From assembly GCA_034766995.1 (NCBI GenBank), contig CM068313.1, positions 5,524,461 through 5,588,460 on the forward strand: 64,000 bases of DNA. Reading direction: 5' to 3'. This document shows, piece after piece, positions 34,291 to 46,494 of the stretch (the stretch's first letter is position 1; every line of letters starts with the position of its first letter). Below the pieces are notes generated by a model. That model saw only the letters and a program-made list of their open reading frames with translations. It was not told the origin of the DNA and did no database searches. The position numbers were made by a program, and so were the translations under genes. The DNA is from Acanthacorydalis orientalis (Eukaryota; Arthropoda; Insecta; Megaloptera; Corydalidae).

Positions 34291-35805
34291 AAATATTTTT
34301 ATTTATGCAATAAGAATATTTTTTTCATTTACTATTCAATGGAGATTCATTTATTATTTGATGAAAATTAGGTCATGGCTGAAAATCTATAGGTTTTTTA
34401 TTTATATATTCAAGCATATATATATATATATATAATTGTGTACTTGAAAGTAGTATTATTTATATTAAACAGGAGCATTCCGCGTGAAACTCTTGGCAAT
34501 TTCAGTAGCGAGCTGAAAATATAATAAAAAGCCACAGACAATTGGCATTAAAATTCAAGGGTTCATAAAAGTGTACATGCAAGCAGCACGGATGTGTGGC
34601 ATAAAGTGTTTTATTGTAGGTTTAGTCAATGCGCGCATGAAATTTCTCTATTTCGTATGCAAAATACTCCAGCTGAATGCAGACGGAAAAATAAACTCTT
34701 TCCATCGAATGTTTTTTTTTTATACTACCATCTCGCTCACATATATTTAGCATCATGTTTTTAATATACGATTATGGCACAGAACGGTGAAAAACTCGAA
34801 TTGAATTTGTTCCGTGTGTAAATTTATTTTTTAAATAAATTGTTGCTCGTTCGCGTCCGCGTTTGTTTATTTACTAGTGTAATTTTGAAGGTGTTTTGTT
34901 AAAGAGAGTTGTTAAGCCTTTATCACATTTATGTTTTTATGATATTTAAATGTCGGGGACTATTTGAGTCACTGTCGTAAAACAGAAACATTAAAAGTTT
35001 GAGCGAGGTGCGGATGCTTGAAACATAAATCGTGTGATATGGTCAAATATTTTTTTTCTGTAAAAAATATCTCAGTTTGATATTGACATTGTATTTTTTT
35101 TTAATTTCTGTGTTTAATGAGTTTTAATGACAGATAGAAATTATTTATATGAAAAATTGTATTTGAAACTTGTCTCAAAAAATGAGAAATAATTAATTTA
35201 ACTTACACCATTCTTTAATTTTAGCATACACTATATTCTCTAGCATCTGCATGAAGATGGCATATGTTCCAAAACAAGTAGTAGAGATCAAACTCAATAT
35301 TTTACTATACCTTGACGATTTAATACTCATAAATAAACCCAAAAATGATCAATAAGGATTTATTGAATTTTTTTGACTAAAAAAATAATATATTTTATGG
35401 AATGTAAAAGAAATCATTTGTAAAAGATACTCAGATGATCCAAAAAGCAAAGACTACCAGGTATATTACCATGAAGTTTGTTTCTATTACACAGTAACTT
35501 TTCAGAAATAGAAAATATAAAACTGTCTAACAATGTACTTTATTATTTAACATTCGCTCAATGTTATCGAATTACGGAAACGTTTCATTTATTCATAAAA
35601 AAACAGCTTTTAAAACTGCAATTCAGTTCACATTCGTAAATTATTTTCTTCATTTATAATTTATCAATACTTTTTTAATTGTGTTTATTCGAAAATAATT
35701 TGTCATTAAATAATTTTTTATTCTGGATATATTTATATTTCTTAATGAAATTATTATTAAGATTTATTTTGTGCTTCAAAGCTCTGATAATAATAATATA
35801 GTCAT
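34291..35805. other. Non-coding stretch
   Basis: Mostly AT-rich. Positions 34460-34900 are slightly richer in G+C. I recognise no gene or named repeat. (TA)n lies near 34418-34433. Confidence 0.45.
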
Positions 35806-35809
35806 CGAA

Positions 35810-35930
35810 ACACTCACGTTATAATCAAAAGAATCAATGATTAATTATTGAATATTTTTGATCAGAAAAAAGTGTGCGATTTGCGATGAAGAGAAACAAT
35901 GAATTTTTGTCACTAACAATGAACGATTGT
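35810..35930. mobile_element. MITE family C, right half
   Basis: ATTAATTATTGAATATTTTT, GATCAGAAAAAA, then GTGCGATTTGCGATGAAG and ATGAATTTTTGTCACTAA match the right arm in degenerate form. Confidence 0.45.
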
Positions 35931-36104
35931 AGTATTAGTCATTATTATAGTTATTTATTTTATTATAATTCAATAATTTTCTAATATTCTCTTCTTAGAT
36001 TACAGCAAAGAATTGAAAAGTACATATATATTTTTCCATATAGTATTTTTATTATAGATTTATACAATCAATTACATGTAACAACAAACTTCATCAAGAG
36101 ATAT

Positions 36105-36620
36105 TCCGTTAACCCCTGTAACCGAACATAATAATAAAGCCCATTAGCCATCGTACGACCGTTGTTCAGAATACTTATATCGGTTTAGCGTGCGATCCCA
36201 AAAACAGGGGTGGCGGTATATGACGTCAGGAACCATTATACAAAACCATCGTTACCTGAACCTCTGACACCGGCCACCCGTCCGCCCGTCCTTTCATCCC
36301 TCCCACTCATGCACATTGTAAATTACCGGTCCTATATCGTCGCAAACTATGCTATAACATTTAAGCTGTGTACCATCAGCGTCGCGAACTACAATGGCAA
36401 AGTCTAATTATGGTGCGATGGGATAGGTGTCCGTCGTTCGTGAACGCGACAGGCGATTCCATAACTTTCATAATATGCACATTAGGCGGTCGAATACGAT
36501 GGGCTGACGGGATTATATCTGCTGTTGCCGGACTCGACCTTCGACCGTCGACCAGTCAAACGGCGAACTGTTGTGGTTTGTACGCAGACACGTTCTCAGT
36601 GCCTTCGATCGAATGAACGG
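36105..36620. promoter_or_regulatory. CpG-rich island with a perfect CRE-type palindrome
   Basis: A well-defined island with TGACGTCA at 36221-36228, a TAATTATGG motif at about 36405-36413 and many CpG steps. Two plus-strand frames (36210-36407 and 36368-36616) overlap here but have no domain, and the overlapping frames suggest compositional openness, not coding. I infer a conserved regulatory block. Confidence 0.4.
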
Positions 36621-37139
36621 TCATTGATTGAAAGGTGTTTGTTAGATAGTTTCGTTTACGAATAGTTATTTTAATACGTGACATTAACGCGTCTTAACTC
36701 TATTAAATGAACCTTAATTGAGTTTTAATCGAATTATTTATTTGTTTACAAAGAGAATTAGAACATGCACGAAAAAATTAATCATTTATAGATTTAAATC
36801 ATTCTTTAAATACTTAAATATATAAAAAGAGTGTCCTATCGAAAAAAAGAAATAAACGAAATAAATTATCAAAGAAAGAATAAAGAATGTATAAAAAAAT
36901 AAAGATCTAAAAATCGTGATTTTTAATATTGCAGATTTTTTAAATAGCAATCGTAGAGAAATATTAAAATAATATGGGATAAAACTGATATTTTTATGGA
37001 AATAAATGAATTTCATACATAAATATTGTATTAATTGAAAAATGAAATAAGTATTTGAAAAATGTTTAAAACACGATTAAATTATCGAAAATCGAAAATT
37101 AGAATCAGATTTGCAATTTGTGATAAATTTTTTTTTTAT
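36621..37139. other. AT-rich spacer
   Basis: Nothing recognised. The 76-codon minus frame at 36786-37016 is Phe/Ile/Tyr-rich from AT bias. Confidence 0.5.
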
Positions 37140-37509
37140 TGATGAGTAGTTTTGTATGAATTTAAAACAGATGGTGAAGTAGAAGAAACTTCTTGTAAAC
37201 TAAACGATGTTTTTGGTGTGAGTACTTTTAAGAAACGTACGGTGCAATGATGGTTTAAAAAATTTCGTGCTGCAGACAAGAGCCTTGAAGATGAAGAAGG
37301 TCATAGACATCCTTCTTCAGTTCACAACGACCAACTAAACTCGTTAGTTACATCAACACCACGCACAACAAATCGAGAGCTTGCACTAAAGTTAGACGTT
37401 GCTCATCCAACAATCCTGGTCCATTTAAAACAGTTAGGAAAATCAAAAAAACATGAGATGTATATAAATTTGAAAGTCATAAACCGCAATTATTTTTCTA
37501 CCAACTTAA
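37140..37509 (+). mobile_element. Mariner family A, copy 4
   Basis: The 5' terminus is missing. The transposase region is the clearest of the family: YEFKTDGEVEETSCKLNDVF, RTVQ-stop-WFKKFRAADKSLEDEE, PSSVHNDQLNSLV, PRTTNRELALKLDVAHPTIL and HLKQLGKSKK. Right after KSKK comes AAACCGCAATTATTTTTCTA followed by CCAACTTAA, the 3' terminus, so the catalytic domain is deleted at the same point as in copies 1 and 3. Confidence 0.85.
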
Positions 37510-37898
37510 TTTATATATATATATAAAATGTTCATAATTTTCATGTAATTCACTTAACTTGTTTACAAAACTACAAAGCTTCATCAATAAATAAATATAT
37601 TAAAGACGGTTTTCTTTTTCTATTTGTAAAAACCTATTTGTAAATTAATGAAAACAAATTGAATGCAAAAGTTACAAACATTTCAAAATCAAACTTGAAA
37701 ATTTATGTAAGATATTAAATTTTCAAGATATATAATAAGATTTAAAAATCAGTTAAGTTCAATATAAACATATTAAACTTTATATGAAAATCTTATAAAA
37801 TATGGATTAACAGTTAAGACTCCTTTCAAAGACCTTATTCTTCATAAGATGCGGAAAATCCCTAGAAAATGGTAAGCTCTTTTTATGCTCATATATAA

Positions 37899-37946
<48 letters not shown>

Positions 37947-38039
37947 CATAGGGAAATCCGTGCGACTCTTTATAGAGGGAACACTTTGCATGCGCAAACA
38001 TCGAACCGGTGCCACAAAGGCGTGTAAATATTACCACTG
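37510..38039. other. AT-rich spacer with (TA)n at 37902-37945
   Basis: No gene supported. The 83-codon minus frame at 37807-38058 crosses the microsatellite. Confidence 0.6.
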
Positions 38040-38260
38040 GGTTTAATATAATACCCACATGATGACGACGTCATTCAGGTTTCGGCTCACGAACAGCGTA
38101 TACGTTACGTCGACGTACCGACGCTCTTCAGATGTGCATTAGTGCCGTCGCGGCGTCAAACCTCGACCACTTTCGCTTTCGGAACGGTGCAACGCACGTA
38201 CGGTGCATTTAGAATCGGCTGAACGACGCTTTCGTCTATCTTTTGCATATGTGTCAATGT
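38040..38260. promoter_or_regulatory. CpG-rich island
   Basis: Dense CpG from ATGATGACGACGTCATTCAG to about GGTTATGCATAACGC. A 127-codon plus frame at 38203-38586 begins inside it but has no recognisable domain, and its second half is AT-driven. I note it as an unsupported frame and treat the island as non-coding. Confidence 0.35.
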
Positions 38261-38605
38261 CGTTTACGGTTATGCATAACGCACAGATGAATAAATATGT
38301 ATTTCTTTATGGTTTCCGTATTATACGGACGATGAAGTACGTTCTGCGTTTCGAATACGTGCTAAGTAAATGCGGTCGAATAGTTTTAAAAGTTTGGTTT
38401 AAGCCACTGACACGGATATATAAATTCGATCTTTTCTGGTTTACAACATTTCTTACTTTATTTTTCTTTGTTACGAGCAACAATGCGATTTCTAAGAGTT
38501 TTCAGTTATTTATCGATGAGTGTTTTATAAAATATATTTTCTTTACAGCATCAAATTTAAATACTGTACAGTTGTTTGACAAATAAATTGATCAGTCAAT
38601 GAAGG

Positions 38606-38640
38606 TATATATATATATATATATATACACATATATATAT
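38606..38640. repeat. (TA)n microsatellite
   Basis: A TA run with one ACAC interruption, directly left of MITE D copy 1. Confidence 0.9.
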
Positions 38641-38642
38641 AG

Positions 38643-38821
38643 GTGATTCAATTTAGACTTCCAACGAAAGTATTAAAAAAATCATGTATTCCCCATTTAA
38701 TATTTTAGTTCAATTGTATTTTAGTATTGAATTGAACTAAAATACTAAATAAAAAATAACATGTTTTCTTAACCCCTGCGTCCCCTTTTAATACTTCCAC
38801 GTGGAAGCCTAAATTGAATCT
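38643..38821. mobile_element. MITE family D, copy 1 (palindromic)
   Basis: The left end TGATTCAATTTAGACTTCCA and the right end TGGAAGCCTAAATTGAATC are reverse complements. The arms converge on a centre in which AGTATTTTAGTTCAAT is followed by its complement, so the whole 179 bp folds back. The right arm carries the perfect palindrome CTTCCACGTGGAAG around the E-box CACGTG. Non-coding. Confidence 0.8.
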
Positions 38822-40014
38822 CTCTCTCTTTCTCTCTCTCTATATATAGAGAAAGAGATTCAATTATTTATATATATATATATACATACAGAGAGATCCA
38901 AAAAGTTTCTACATAATTCAACGTACAAAATATCTGTGTAGAAGCTTTATTACTAAAATTATATTAACATCAAAGAATGTCTGTTATTTTATAATTGTTT
39001 TACCGATTTAGTAATTTGAGTTTTCATTATTCGTTATTTTAATTGATAACATTTATAAATAAACATTTTTTAAAAAATAAATAAATGCACTAAGTATTCT
39101 ATAATATAATTCTTCGAATAGAATATATAAAAACACATATATCTTATTATATATTACTAAAAAGTTAACCGCTTCAAATATAAATGTTTAATACAAATAT
39201 ACACACATAAAAATAGTCTCATAATACACACAAAAAGAAATTAAAATAATTAATATGTATACGTTTCATTCTTAATTGGCAATTAAAAATATTAAATTAT
39301 CATCTAATTTATACATTTTATGAATATTGTATTATTTTTTCGCTCGTTGTACACCGAGTGACACATTTCACACACTCGTTCTCTGTACAGTTTTATTTGA
39401 CGTTTATGCGTGATTAATAAATTATATTAAAACTTTTCCGCCTTTTCGTTTACCTAAAATATCATGTTGAAATTCAATTACGTACGAAGAACAATTACCA
39501 AGGAATCAAAAACTTTCACGTTCATTTATGTTGCTGTTTATGTTTTGAAACGAACGGGCCCGTGTGTCCTAATTAACGGATTAGTACAAATTATGTTTCT
39601 TATAAAATTTCATATGGAGATATGTTGATATATATTATAGCATTTATATTTATTATAACTTGAACTCGAAGAAGTTTGTGTGACATCTTTTCAAGTTAAT
39701 TGTTTACTCACAGCAGACCAGAAAAAATGTTTTTATTTTAAATCACAAATGATCAGTAATTCATTATTAATTATTTTAGATAGTTGCTGACAATTATTTT
39801 TGTATAAATAATAAAATATTTTTTTTGGATACAACCTCTCTTAGGGAAATAGCATCACTGTCTAAGAATAATCAAATGAACAATAATCATTTACTTTACA
39901 TTTTTGAACAGAAAAAATATTTTTCTGACTTATGAGACTAGAAAATAATTTATTTGTAACAAGAACTGTATACATTATTTTTTTATAATAAAATATTAAT
40001 AACTGCTGATATTT
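38822..40014. other. Simple repeats followed by AT-rich DNA
   Basis: (TC)n-TATATA-(GA)n at 38820-38862, which is palindromic, then plain AT-rich DNA with a GC-richer patch at 39340-39560. No gene seen. A weak MITE C resemblance lies at 39745-39800. Confidence 0.5.
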
Positions 40015-40323
40015 TTAATGGAAATTTTCAGAAATAACATTACTGTTGAGTGTGAATGTGAATTATATCCTTCCTTTCAGTGATAAACTTTTGGAAAAAA
40101 AATATTACTCAACCTAATTCACAATTTTTATATTTTTAAATGAAAAAAACTGATTTTTCTGGTTTTTAAACGACCATATTTTTTTAAAAGAAAGTTATAA
40201 ATTTAATCTCATTAGAAAGATATTAGTGACCTTCAAATATATCATCCAAAAGATAGCGCTCTGAGACCATAGTTTCCTTGAAAAACATCAATAGATTCCT
40301 CGGTTCATACCCGGCGACAAAGT
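40015..40323. mobile_element. PiggyBac-like MITE family E, copy 2 (right part)
   Basis: Aligns with 15240-15621: AACATTACTGTTGAGTGTGA, CTCATTAGAAAGATATTAGT and ATCATCCAAAAGATAGCGCT, ending CGACAAAGTATTAA, a mutated form of the CAAAGGGTTAA terminus. The left terminus is absent. Confidence 0.65.
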
Positions 40324-40844
40324 ATTAAAGATATTTTATAAATTCGAGCAAATTCATAAATCAGAATCAAACGTTTTGAACTTTTAGATAGAATTTACAT
40401 ATTCATAAGCTCTTTTTATTAATATATAGTTAAAATTGTATAATAATGAAATATTAAACCGACAATTTTATTTTAAAAGAAATGTTTTAATTAAATTTAA
40501 AACACATTCCATAGAATGTAATACTAAAAAAATGCGTGTAATAAAGTATGCGTTACTTGATATAGAAGCTAAAATAAAATTAAAAATTCTATCAAAAATA
40601 CACAAGTTAAATTATGTAAAAATTATAGTAAGGAGAATATAATAAAATTCTTTATAGTATTATAAAACTAGACAATAAATTTTGTTTTAATTAAAAAAAT
40701 TACTCACACAAAAACAATAAATTTACAACTACACGAGCGATAAAAACGAAATTGAAATCGAAATCAGAACCGAATCAAATAGAATAGAAAAATACGACCA
40801 AGAGACAGAATAAACGAAATTTGATTAACACGAACATAGACGCA
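40324..40844. other. AT-rich non-coding stretch
   Basis: The 68-codon plus frame at 40436-40642 is Lys/Ile-rich with no signature. Nothing else seen. Confidence 0.5.
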
Positions 40845-41170
40845 CGTCTATGGTCTCAGGCCGATACGGCGAATCGGACAGCTTTTTGGCACGGGTATGA
40901 CACAAAAGGCATGAAAAATAGCATACATTAAGATGAAAATCTGTGGGGGCCGGCGGAGACGACACACTGAATGGATGGAGGGAAAAAATCTCACTTTTCT
41001 CCGGTTACGACTGCCAAAGAGCATAGGAAAAACCAATACATAAGCGAACGTGGGATAAAAAGTCGTCCGACATGAATACAAAACAAGTATTCAAGAAAAA
41101 AAAAGAAAAAATCGACCGCACATATCACGCCGGCATGAGAGCTTGCACGTGTGTGTACGAGTCTCAGGTT
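40845..41170. promoter_or_regulatory. GC-richer island
   Basis: Elevated G+C from CTATGGTCTCAGGCCGATAC to CACGCCGGCATGAGAGCTTG. Frames on both strands (40848-41081 minus, 41072-41371 plus) lack domains. Candidate conserved non-coding block. Confidence 0.3.
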
Positions 41171-43340
41171 CGTACTCTGAAAACGCCGTTGTCAAACAGA
41201 TTTCTTAATAAATACGCTTGTAAAGGTCGAACGTATTTTTTCAGTTTGTTTTTCATGAACGAATTTCCATATATCTTTTATTATTTATACATAAACAGCT
41301 CCAAATATCTGACATACATGCAGATATACATGAAAAGTAGAATATGTATATTTAAACGTTTTTCTCTTTAAAAAAATGCTTTGAACAATTATTTATTAAT
41401 TACAGAGGACACATTTTTAAAAATAATGCAAATAAAATGATTCGTACTTAAAAAAAAACAAGAAATAAAATTATTTTCAAAAAAATCAGTTCATATCGAC
41501 AGATACTGATTTAGAAAAAATAATTTTGTAGTTTTTAATAATTTTTTTTAGAGATTTTATCAAGAGACTTTCACAAATAATTTTTATCAATGTTACAAAA
41601 TCAAATGTATTAAATGTAAATTTCATACATAATGTTTTTGCAACTGATTTTCAAAATAAATATTATCGGACGAAATAAAACACTAATGAGTTCATTAAAA
41701 AAATAAATGAAACATTTTTATCCGTTTTTTTCATATATAAACAATGCTAAAAACATGTCCATTAACAAAATAGCGATTTTCAATCACTCGTCGGTTTAAA
41801 TTCTACTAAATTTTAACAGAATTCATCGGAATTATGCAAAACCGTACTGTTTTTATATTGAATCAGAGAATAAACATTAACTGTCGAATTATAATAAATG
41901 ATCAATACGTAAAGTTGAATTGAAAATCATCAGTTCGGTTTGATTAAAACACAATATAGATAGAACTGAAATGCATGCCTGAATCGGATTTAATTAATCT
42001 CATAATTCAACTCTCATAGTAATTGCAACCGCATTTTGATTGAGTGCATAACGACTATAATGAAGGGTCCTTCTGAACTCTACGAAGCATTCTATTCAAA
42101 GCATTATAATATAATGTTGAGTACGTATTCGATTCTGCGGTCGTTTTATGTAGTTTTATGTACTTTATATTATATGTTTGTTTTTTTATATCTTTGGACG
42201 GGTATTAAGTATTGGTTGGACTCGTGGTCGAGTATTATTAAAAGAGATTTATAAAAATTGAAACGTTTATGTATATATATATATATAATACAAATATAAA
42301 AAAAAAATCTGGAACGCTATTTCTTCATTCGTCTAGTTTTTTTTTTATATTTTGTCTAGTATATTGGTTTATTTCTACGAATCTTTGTGTTTATTTTATA
42401 ATTCGCTTATATTCTTCATAACATGAAATAAAAAAGTCGCTTTATAAAATCAAGTATTTGTGAAAATATCTAGTTCTATAAACAATTACTTTTTATTCTA
42501 TTTTTAAAAAAAATTGAGAGACGCTTTGATTTTATTTACAGCTTCATTTCATTAAATTAATTATAAATAATAAAACCATACTTAGAGATTAAATAATAAG
42601 TGAGTCTTTTTTAAATACGTTTAATATCATTGAAAATATTTTCACTCAGAAAAATGTGTATTAAAAATGAAATAAAAATTCATTTGATAATTTATTGTTT
42701 AAAAGTGAAGACAAAAATAAATGTTTTCGATATTTAAGACATTGTACAGCATGCATGTCTTTGTGCTTTTATCCAAGTTACGAAAAAGCATTTTTTGAAA
42801 TAATGAATTTGAAAATAATGTGTTTAAATATTACAACTGAGATAGTGATTTATATAAAAGATCATGGAATAAATTTAAAATTTGATATATAATAAATGAG
42901 TGATAATAAAATGAAAAGTTGTATAAACTTGTGAAAATTAATATTGTCAATATATCACATTAACCTCCACATAAAAATAATTCTAAATCATTTTCAAGAA
43001 AATCTCAGCGGAAATTAATTGAATACATCCATTATTTAAATTAATAATACAAAGTCAATACTTCATTCAAACTTTATTAATATAAATTCCTATTTTCAGA
43101 TAATTCGTATCTTATTAGCTATAAATAATTCTCTGTGTAGAAGTTAAATTTAATTAAAATATATTTATAATTAATTTCAGTTTACTGAAAGTTATATTTC
43201 TGCTATAGTAAAAGAAATTATCAATATTCTATTACAGAATATATATTTTCATATATATTTTTTAACAGAAATAATAATATTTTAAAATAAAACATTTAAA
43301 TACTAATTCTAAGAAAAATATAAGAATGTACTCAGTTATG
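41171..43340. other. AT-rich non-coding stretch
   Basis: Over 2 kb in which I recognise neither genes nor repeats. Positions 41980-42240 are slightly less AT-rich and hold a 72-codon frame of no recognisable type. Confidence 0.5.
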
Positions 43341-43344
43341 TTAA

Positions 43345-43501
43345 CCCTTTGGGGCAGGGGAGTAAGAAAGGATCTTAAATTTAGTCTCATTAGAAAGAAA
43401 TTAGTGACCTTTAATTATATCATCTAAAAGATAGCGCTCGAGATCATAATTTCTTTGGAAAACATCAATGGATTCCTAGATTCACACTCAGCTTCAAAGG
43501 G
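43345..43501. mobile_element. PiggyBac-like MITE family E, copy 3 (short form)
   Basis: TTAA at 43341-43344 and 43502-43505. Left end CCCTTTGGGGCAGGG, right end AGCTTCAAAGGG. The interior keeps only CTCATTAGAAAGAAATTAGT to GAAAACATCAATGGATTCCT, so it is a 157-bp deletion form of copy 1. Confidence 0.8.
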
Positions 43502-44084
43502 TTAAACAGCTTGTATACATCACAAGAATTAAAACGAAAAAAAAACGTGTAGAATATTTTTATTTATTTAGAAAAGTGTAAAGCAGTTATTCTATTTCGC
43601 AATCTGTTTCATTTATGTAAAGATAAAACATGTACCTAGTAACTAAAGAAGAAAATCTAAACTAATTAATAAAATATCTAATCTTTTAACATTAATAATC
43701 TATGAATATCTTTGAATCTTTTTTTGTAAAAAGGTTTATTTTTAATGTTAAATTTTAAATTATCAACTCAAAAAGGCTTGAACATCAGAATAATACAACT
43801 AGAAATTGAGATAACATCATTTCATGTATTCAACACTCACTACTCACAACATTGCGGTCACGTGGCGATTGAAGATAACGAAATTTTCGTAATGCTATTT
43901 CCGCTCCATCTAAAACGAGCTTCATTTGATTACAAGATTTGGAATAACGCTGGTAAAGATGTTTCATATTTAAAATACTGAAGTGAAATTTGAATAACGA
44001 AAAGAGTAAATCAAATAGTTAAATCAGCAAGTAGGTAAAAACAAAACTCTCCTGTAGCTTTAATAATTTTGGCACCCTCATCGA
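43502..44084. other. AT-rich spacer
   Basis: A 78-codon plus frame at 43745-43981 (FHVFNTHYSQHCGHVAIEDN) is less AT-biased than most here but has no recognised domain and no clear splice sites. I do not call it. Confidence 0.4.
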
Positions 44085-44200
44085 AATGTACGTTAGGAAC
44101 AGACAAATAACATAAATAATCAATTATTGAATATTTTCGGATAGATAAAGTTGTTGTAATTTGTAAGATGAGTGAAAAATTCATTCGTAAAACTTAAAAA
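44085..44200. mobile_element. MITE family C, right half
   Basis: CACCCTCATCGAAATGTACG, AATCAATTATTGAATATTTT, then GTAATTTGTAAGATGAGTGA and AAAATTCATTCGTAAAAC. Confidence 0.5.
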
Positions 44201-44317
44201 AATCATTACTTCCTAATCGATCATCAAAAATTAAACCATTATCGTTTATAATTGATTATAAATATTTATTAATCTTTCTATGTATAAAAATAAATCGATC
44301 GTAAAATTTCTATAAAA

Positions 44318-44450
44318 TATTTTTTTTATTTTTCTTGTAGACCACCTCCTCGCAACGCCGCCTTTCCCTTTACATTCCACAAGTAGCACGTTTTAACCAT
44401 TTCCATTCCCGATCATCAGTGATTGGTTGATGGATATCCCATGATCTCTG
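44318..44450 (+). other. Weak candidate terminal exon after a strong 3' splice site
   Basis: TTTTTTTATTTTTCTTGTAG at 44321-44340 is a strong polypyrimidine/AG acceptor. It is followed by GC-richer DNA with a short frame (TTSSQRRLSLYIPQVARFNH) that stops after about 29 codons. No domain is recognisable. This could equally be part of an untranslated or regulatory island extending to about 44520. Confidence 0.2.
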
Positions 44451-44704
44451 TTCTGTTTGGTTGCCGTCAGTCACATATCTGTAGTTCTTTCACGGTGTAC
44501 AACGAAAGAGGTGTATACGATATTAATATAAAAGTGATAAAATTTATTTAAAATATTGTATTCATTGAAGATTTCGAGTTAAAAAATTGTTACACATTTT
44601 AACTTTGTATTTTGTTGTCAATTTTTATAAACTTATCGAATAAAAATGTTACGGTTTACGTTTAACGTTTAAATTATGTATGCATATTTGTTAATTTATG
44701 TTAT

Positions 44705-44800
44705 TTTTTAGGGGCGAGTGAGTATAATCGAGTGAGGGATTAACCCCCTTGTCCATCGGGGAACGATGATCGAGTAAAGAGTAAAACTCTTTACAAGAAA
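44705..44800. repeat. GC-rich repeat tail with a perfect hairpin
   Basis: GGGGCGAGTGAGTATAATCG and the following CCCCCTTGTCCATCGGGGAA resemble the GC-rich tails of repeat Z. At 44774-44794 GTAAAGAGT-AAA-ACTCTTTAC forms a 9-bp perfect stem with a 3-base loop. Confidence 0.4.
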
Positions 44801-45293
44801 CTTTAAAAAAATATGAAAAGGGTTATTTAAATATGTCTTATTTAATATGATTAAACTAATTAATAAAACTGAGACGATAAAAATGTTTACAATAAAGAGA
44901 AATAGCTAATAACAAGACAAATAAAAGAGAATAATTTAGTTGCCTTAGTGAAAACACAAATATGAGAAACAAGGTGTGCAGAAAAGTGAGATTTACAAGA
45001 AAATAATCGTTTAATTTTAATAAAAAACCTTTTCTAGCCAATCTGTTTATTTTTACATCTAATACAAAAAATGATCACCCTGTCTATTCTGTTTGGGAGT
45101 AATTTGAAAGTGACATAAAATTAATACACGTAGATAATTATAATATTTCATTTAGAACAATCTATTTATTAATTGTATAAAAATTAAAGAAGAACTAATG
45201 CAAAACTAAAATAGGTTCAACTGGGTTAGTATGAGTAGTTTTTAAAATCATGTATATATATATATATGAAACATATAATGTGTAATAAACATA
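44801..45293. other. AT-rich spacer
   Basis: No gene supported. A short TA tract lies near 45252-45266. Confidence 0.5.
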
Positions 45294-45374
45294 TCACAAG
45301 GGTTCCAATCGATCCGGACGTGGTGCAAATGTAGTAAAAGTGCAATGTTGCGTGGGGTGCCTGCATGAACTTAC

Positions 45375-45521
45375 TCTAGACGACGATACCGCTGTCAGTA
45401 ATGGGTTTAATATCATTGTAAGTTGATCCTGGACATTAGTGCCGAGCACCCTCGTCAAGTTTCCCTGGGTCAACGTGACCAGCATCCGAAACAGATCTGC
45501 TGCAGCCGCGACATACGGCAA
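45375..45521 (-). CDS. Candidate internal exon, 49 codons, unknown gene
   Basis: On the minus strand an acceptor ending CGTCTCCAG precedes 45521, with CTATAAC as a plausible branch site. The donor AGA|GTAAGT follows 45375. The 147 bp between them are open in one frame and encode LPYVAAAADLFRMLVTLTQG, NLTRVLGTNVQDQLTMILNP and LLTAVSSSR, a helix-like soluble segment with balanced codon use, unlike the Phe/Ile/Tyr-rich chance frames elsewhere. An in-frame TAA lies just upstream of the acceptor, so the frame opens at the splice site. Both junctions are phase 0, as in a cassette exon. The frame stays open past the donor to a TGA at about 45291-45293, so a longer exon is possible. I do not recognise the protein family. 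No partner exon is visible in the window. Confidence 0.45.
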
Positions 45522-45582
45522 CTGGAGACGATGTTATAGATTGCCTCTGTAGTTCACAAGTAACCGACCAGAATATACATAC

Positions 45583-45586
<4 letters not shown>

Positions 45587-45619
<33 letters not shown>
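45587..45619. repeat. (TA)n microsatellite
   Basis: TA run upstream (minus-strand sense) of the candidate exon. Confidence 0.9.
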
Positions 45620-45620
<1 letters not shown>

Positions 45621-45780
45621 TGCATTTTTAGAAAAAAAATCCCTCGGAGAAACTCCAGTAGGTGAATGAAGTGTTTGAGATATAAATCGATATGTTATTC
45701 TTGAACGCAAATGAAATTTACAACATTAATTGTAAATAATTCTTAAGCATTGTAAATCGTGTAAGAAGGATAAATTTTAC

Positions 45781-45841
<61 letters not shown>
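45781..45841. repeat. (TA)n microsatellite, about 55 bp
   Basis: Nearly uninterrupted TA run. A shorter one lies at 46012-46033. Confidence 0.95.
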
Positions 45842-46494
45842 GAAAATAAAAGTTTGAAATTTAATGGAACAACTACTCAAGACATTATGTATTTACAACT
45901 ATGTTCCAAAAAGTAATCTGAGCAAGGAAACTAAAACATATTTTATTCCAGCACAACTTGACGTGTTCTAAAAATCAGGTTAGTGTGAAGTTTAATATAT
46001 TATAACGAGAATATATATATATATATATATATACAAACAGTTTAACTTTTTATGACCTTAAATGTGTAAAGGGACTTTCATACAATAAATAATTTCATAT
46101 ATAAAAATACAAAATAAAAATCGCGGAAGAGAACCGCGTTTATTATTCAAATAATATAGACCGCATTTAAAAATTTTACGCCCGCCGTGTTGTAATGACA
46201 CTCTGGTAAAAGGTTTCCATCGTAAAAAAGGATCATATATTTTCACGGAAAGCACTGACGTTGTGTTTTATATATAATTATATTAACGGAATTTTAACTG
46301 TTTATTACCTATTCGATAAGTCCGGCTGTTTTTATGTAGTGGCAGGTACTTGGTTTGATTTACTAGGTATTTATTTTTGTACGAATTCAATAAATGTGTT
46401 TAGAAGCATTTTATGAATTATAAGAAAGTTTATTTTATGCTTGTAATCATTCTTATTTATTTATTTATTTAAAATAAAATAAATCAAAGAAACA
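45842..46494. other. Non-coding stretch
   Basis: Positions 46110-46260 are slightly GC-richer and carry a 65-codon minus frame with no signature. Nothing else seen. Confidence 0.45.

Noticed and set aside
35395..35425. Resemblance to a miR-1-like seed (TGGAATGTAAAAG)
   Set aside because: The match breaks after the seed and there is no partner arm forming a hairpin.
38203..38586. 127-codon plus-strand frame starting in a CpG island
   Set aside because: No recognisable domain, no splice or promoter support, and the second half is AT-driven.
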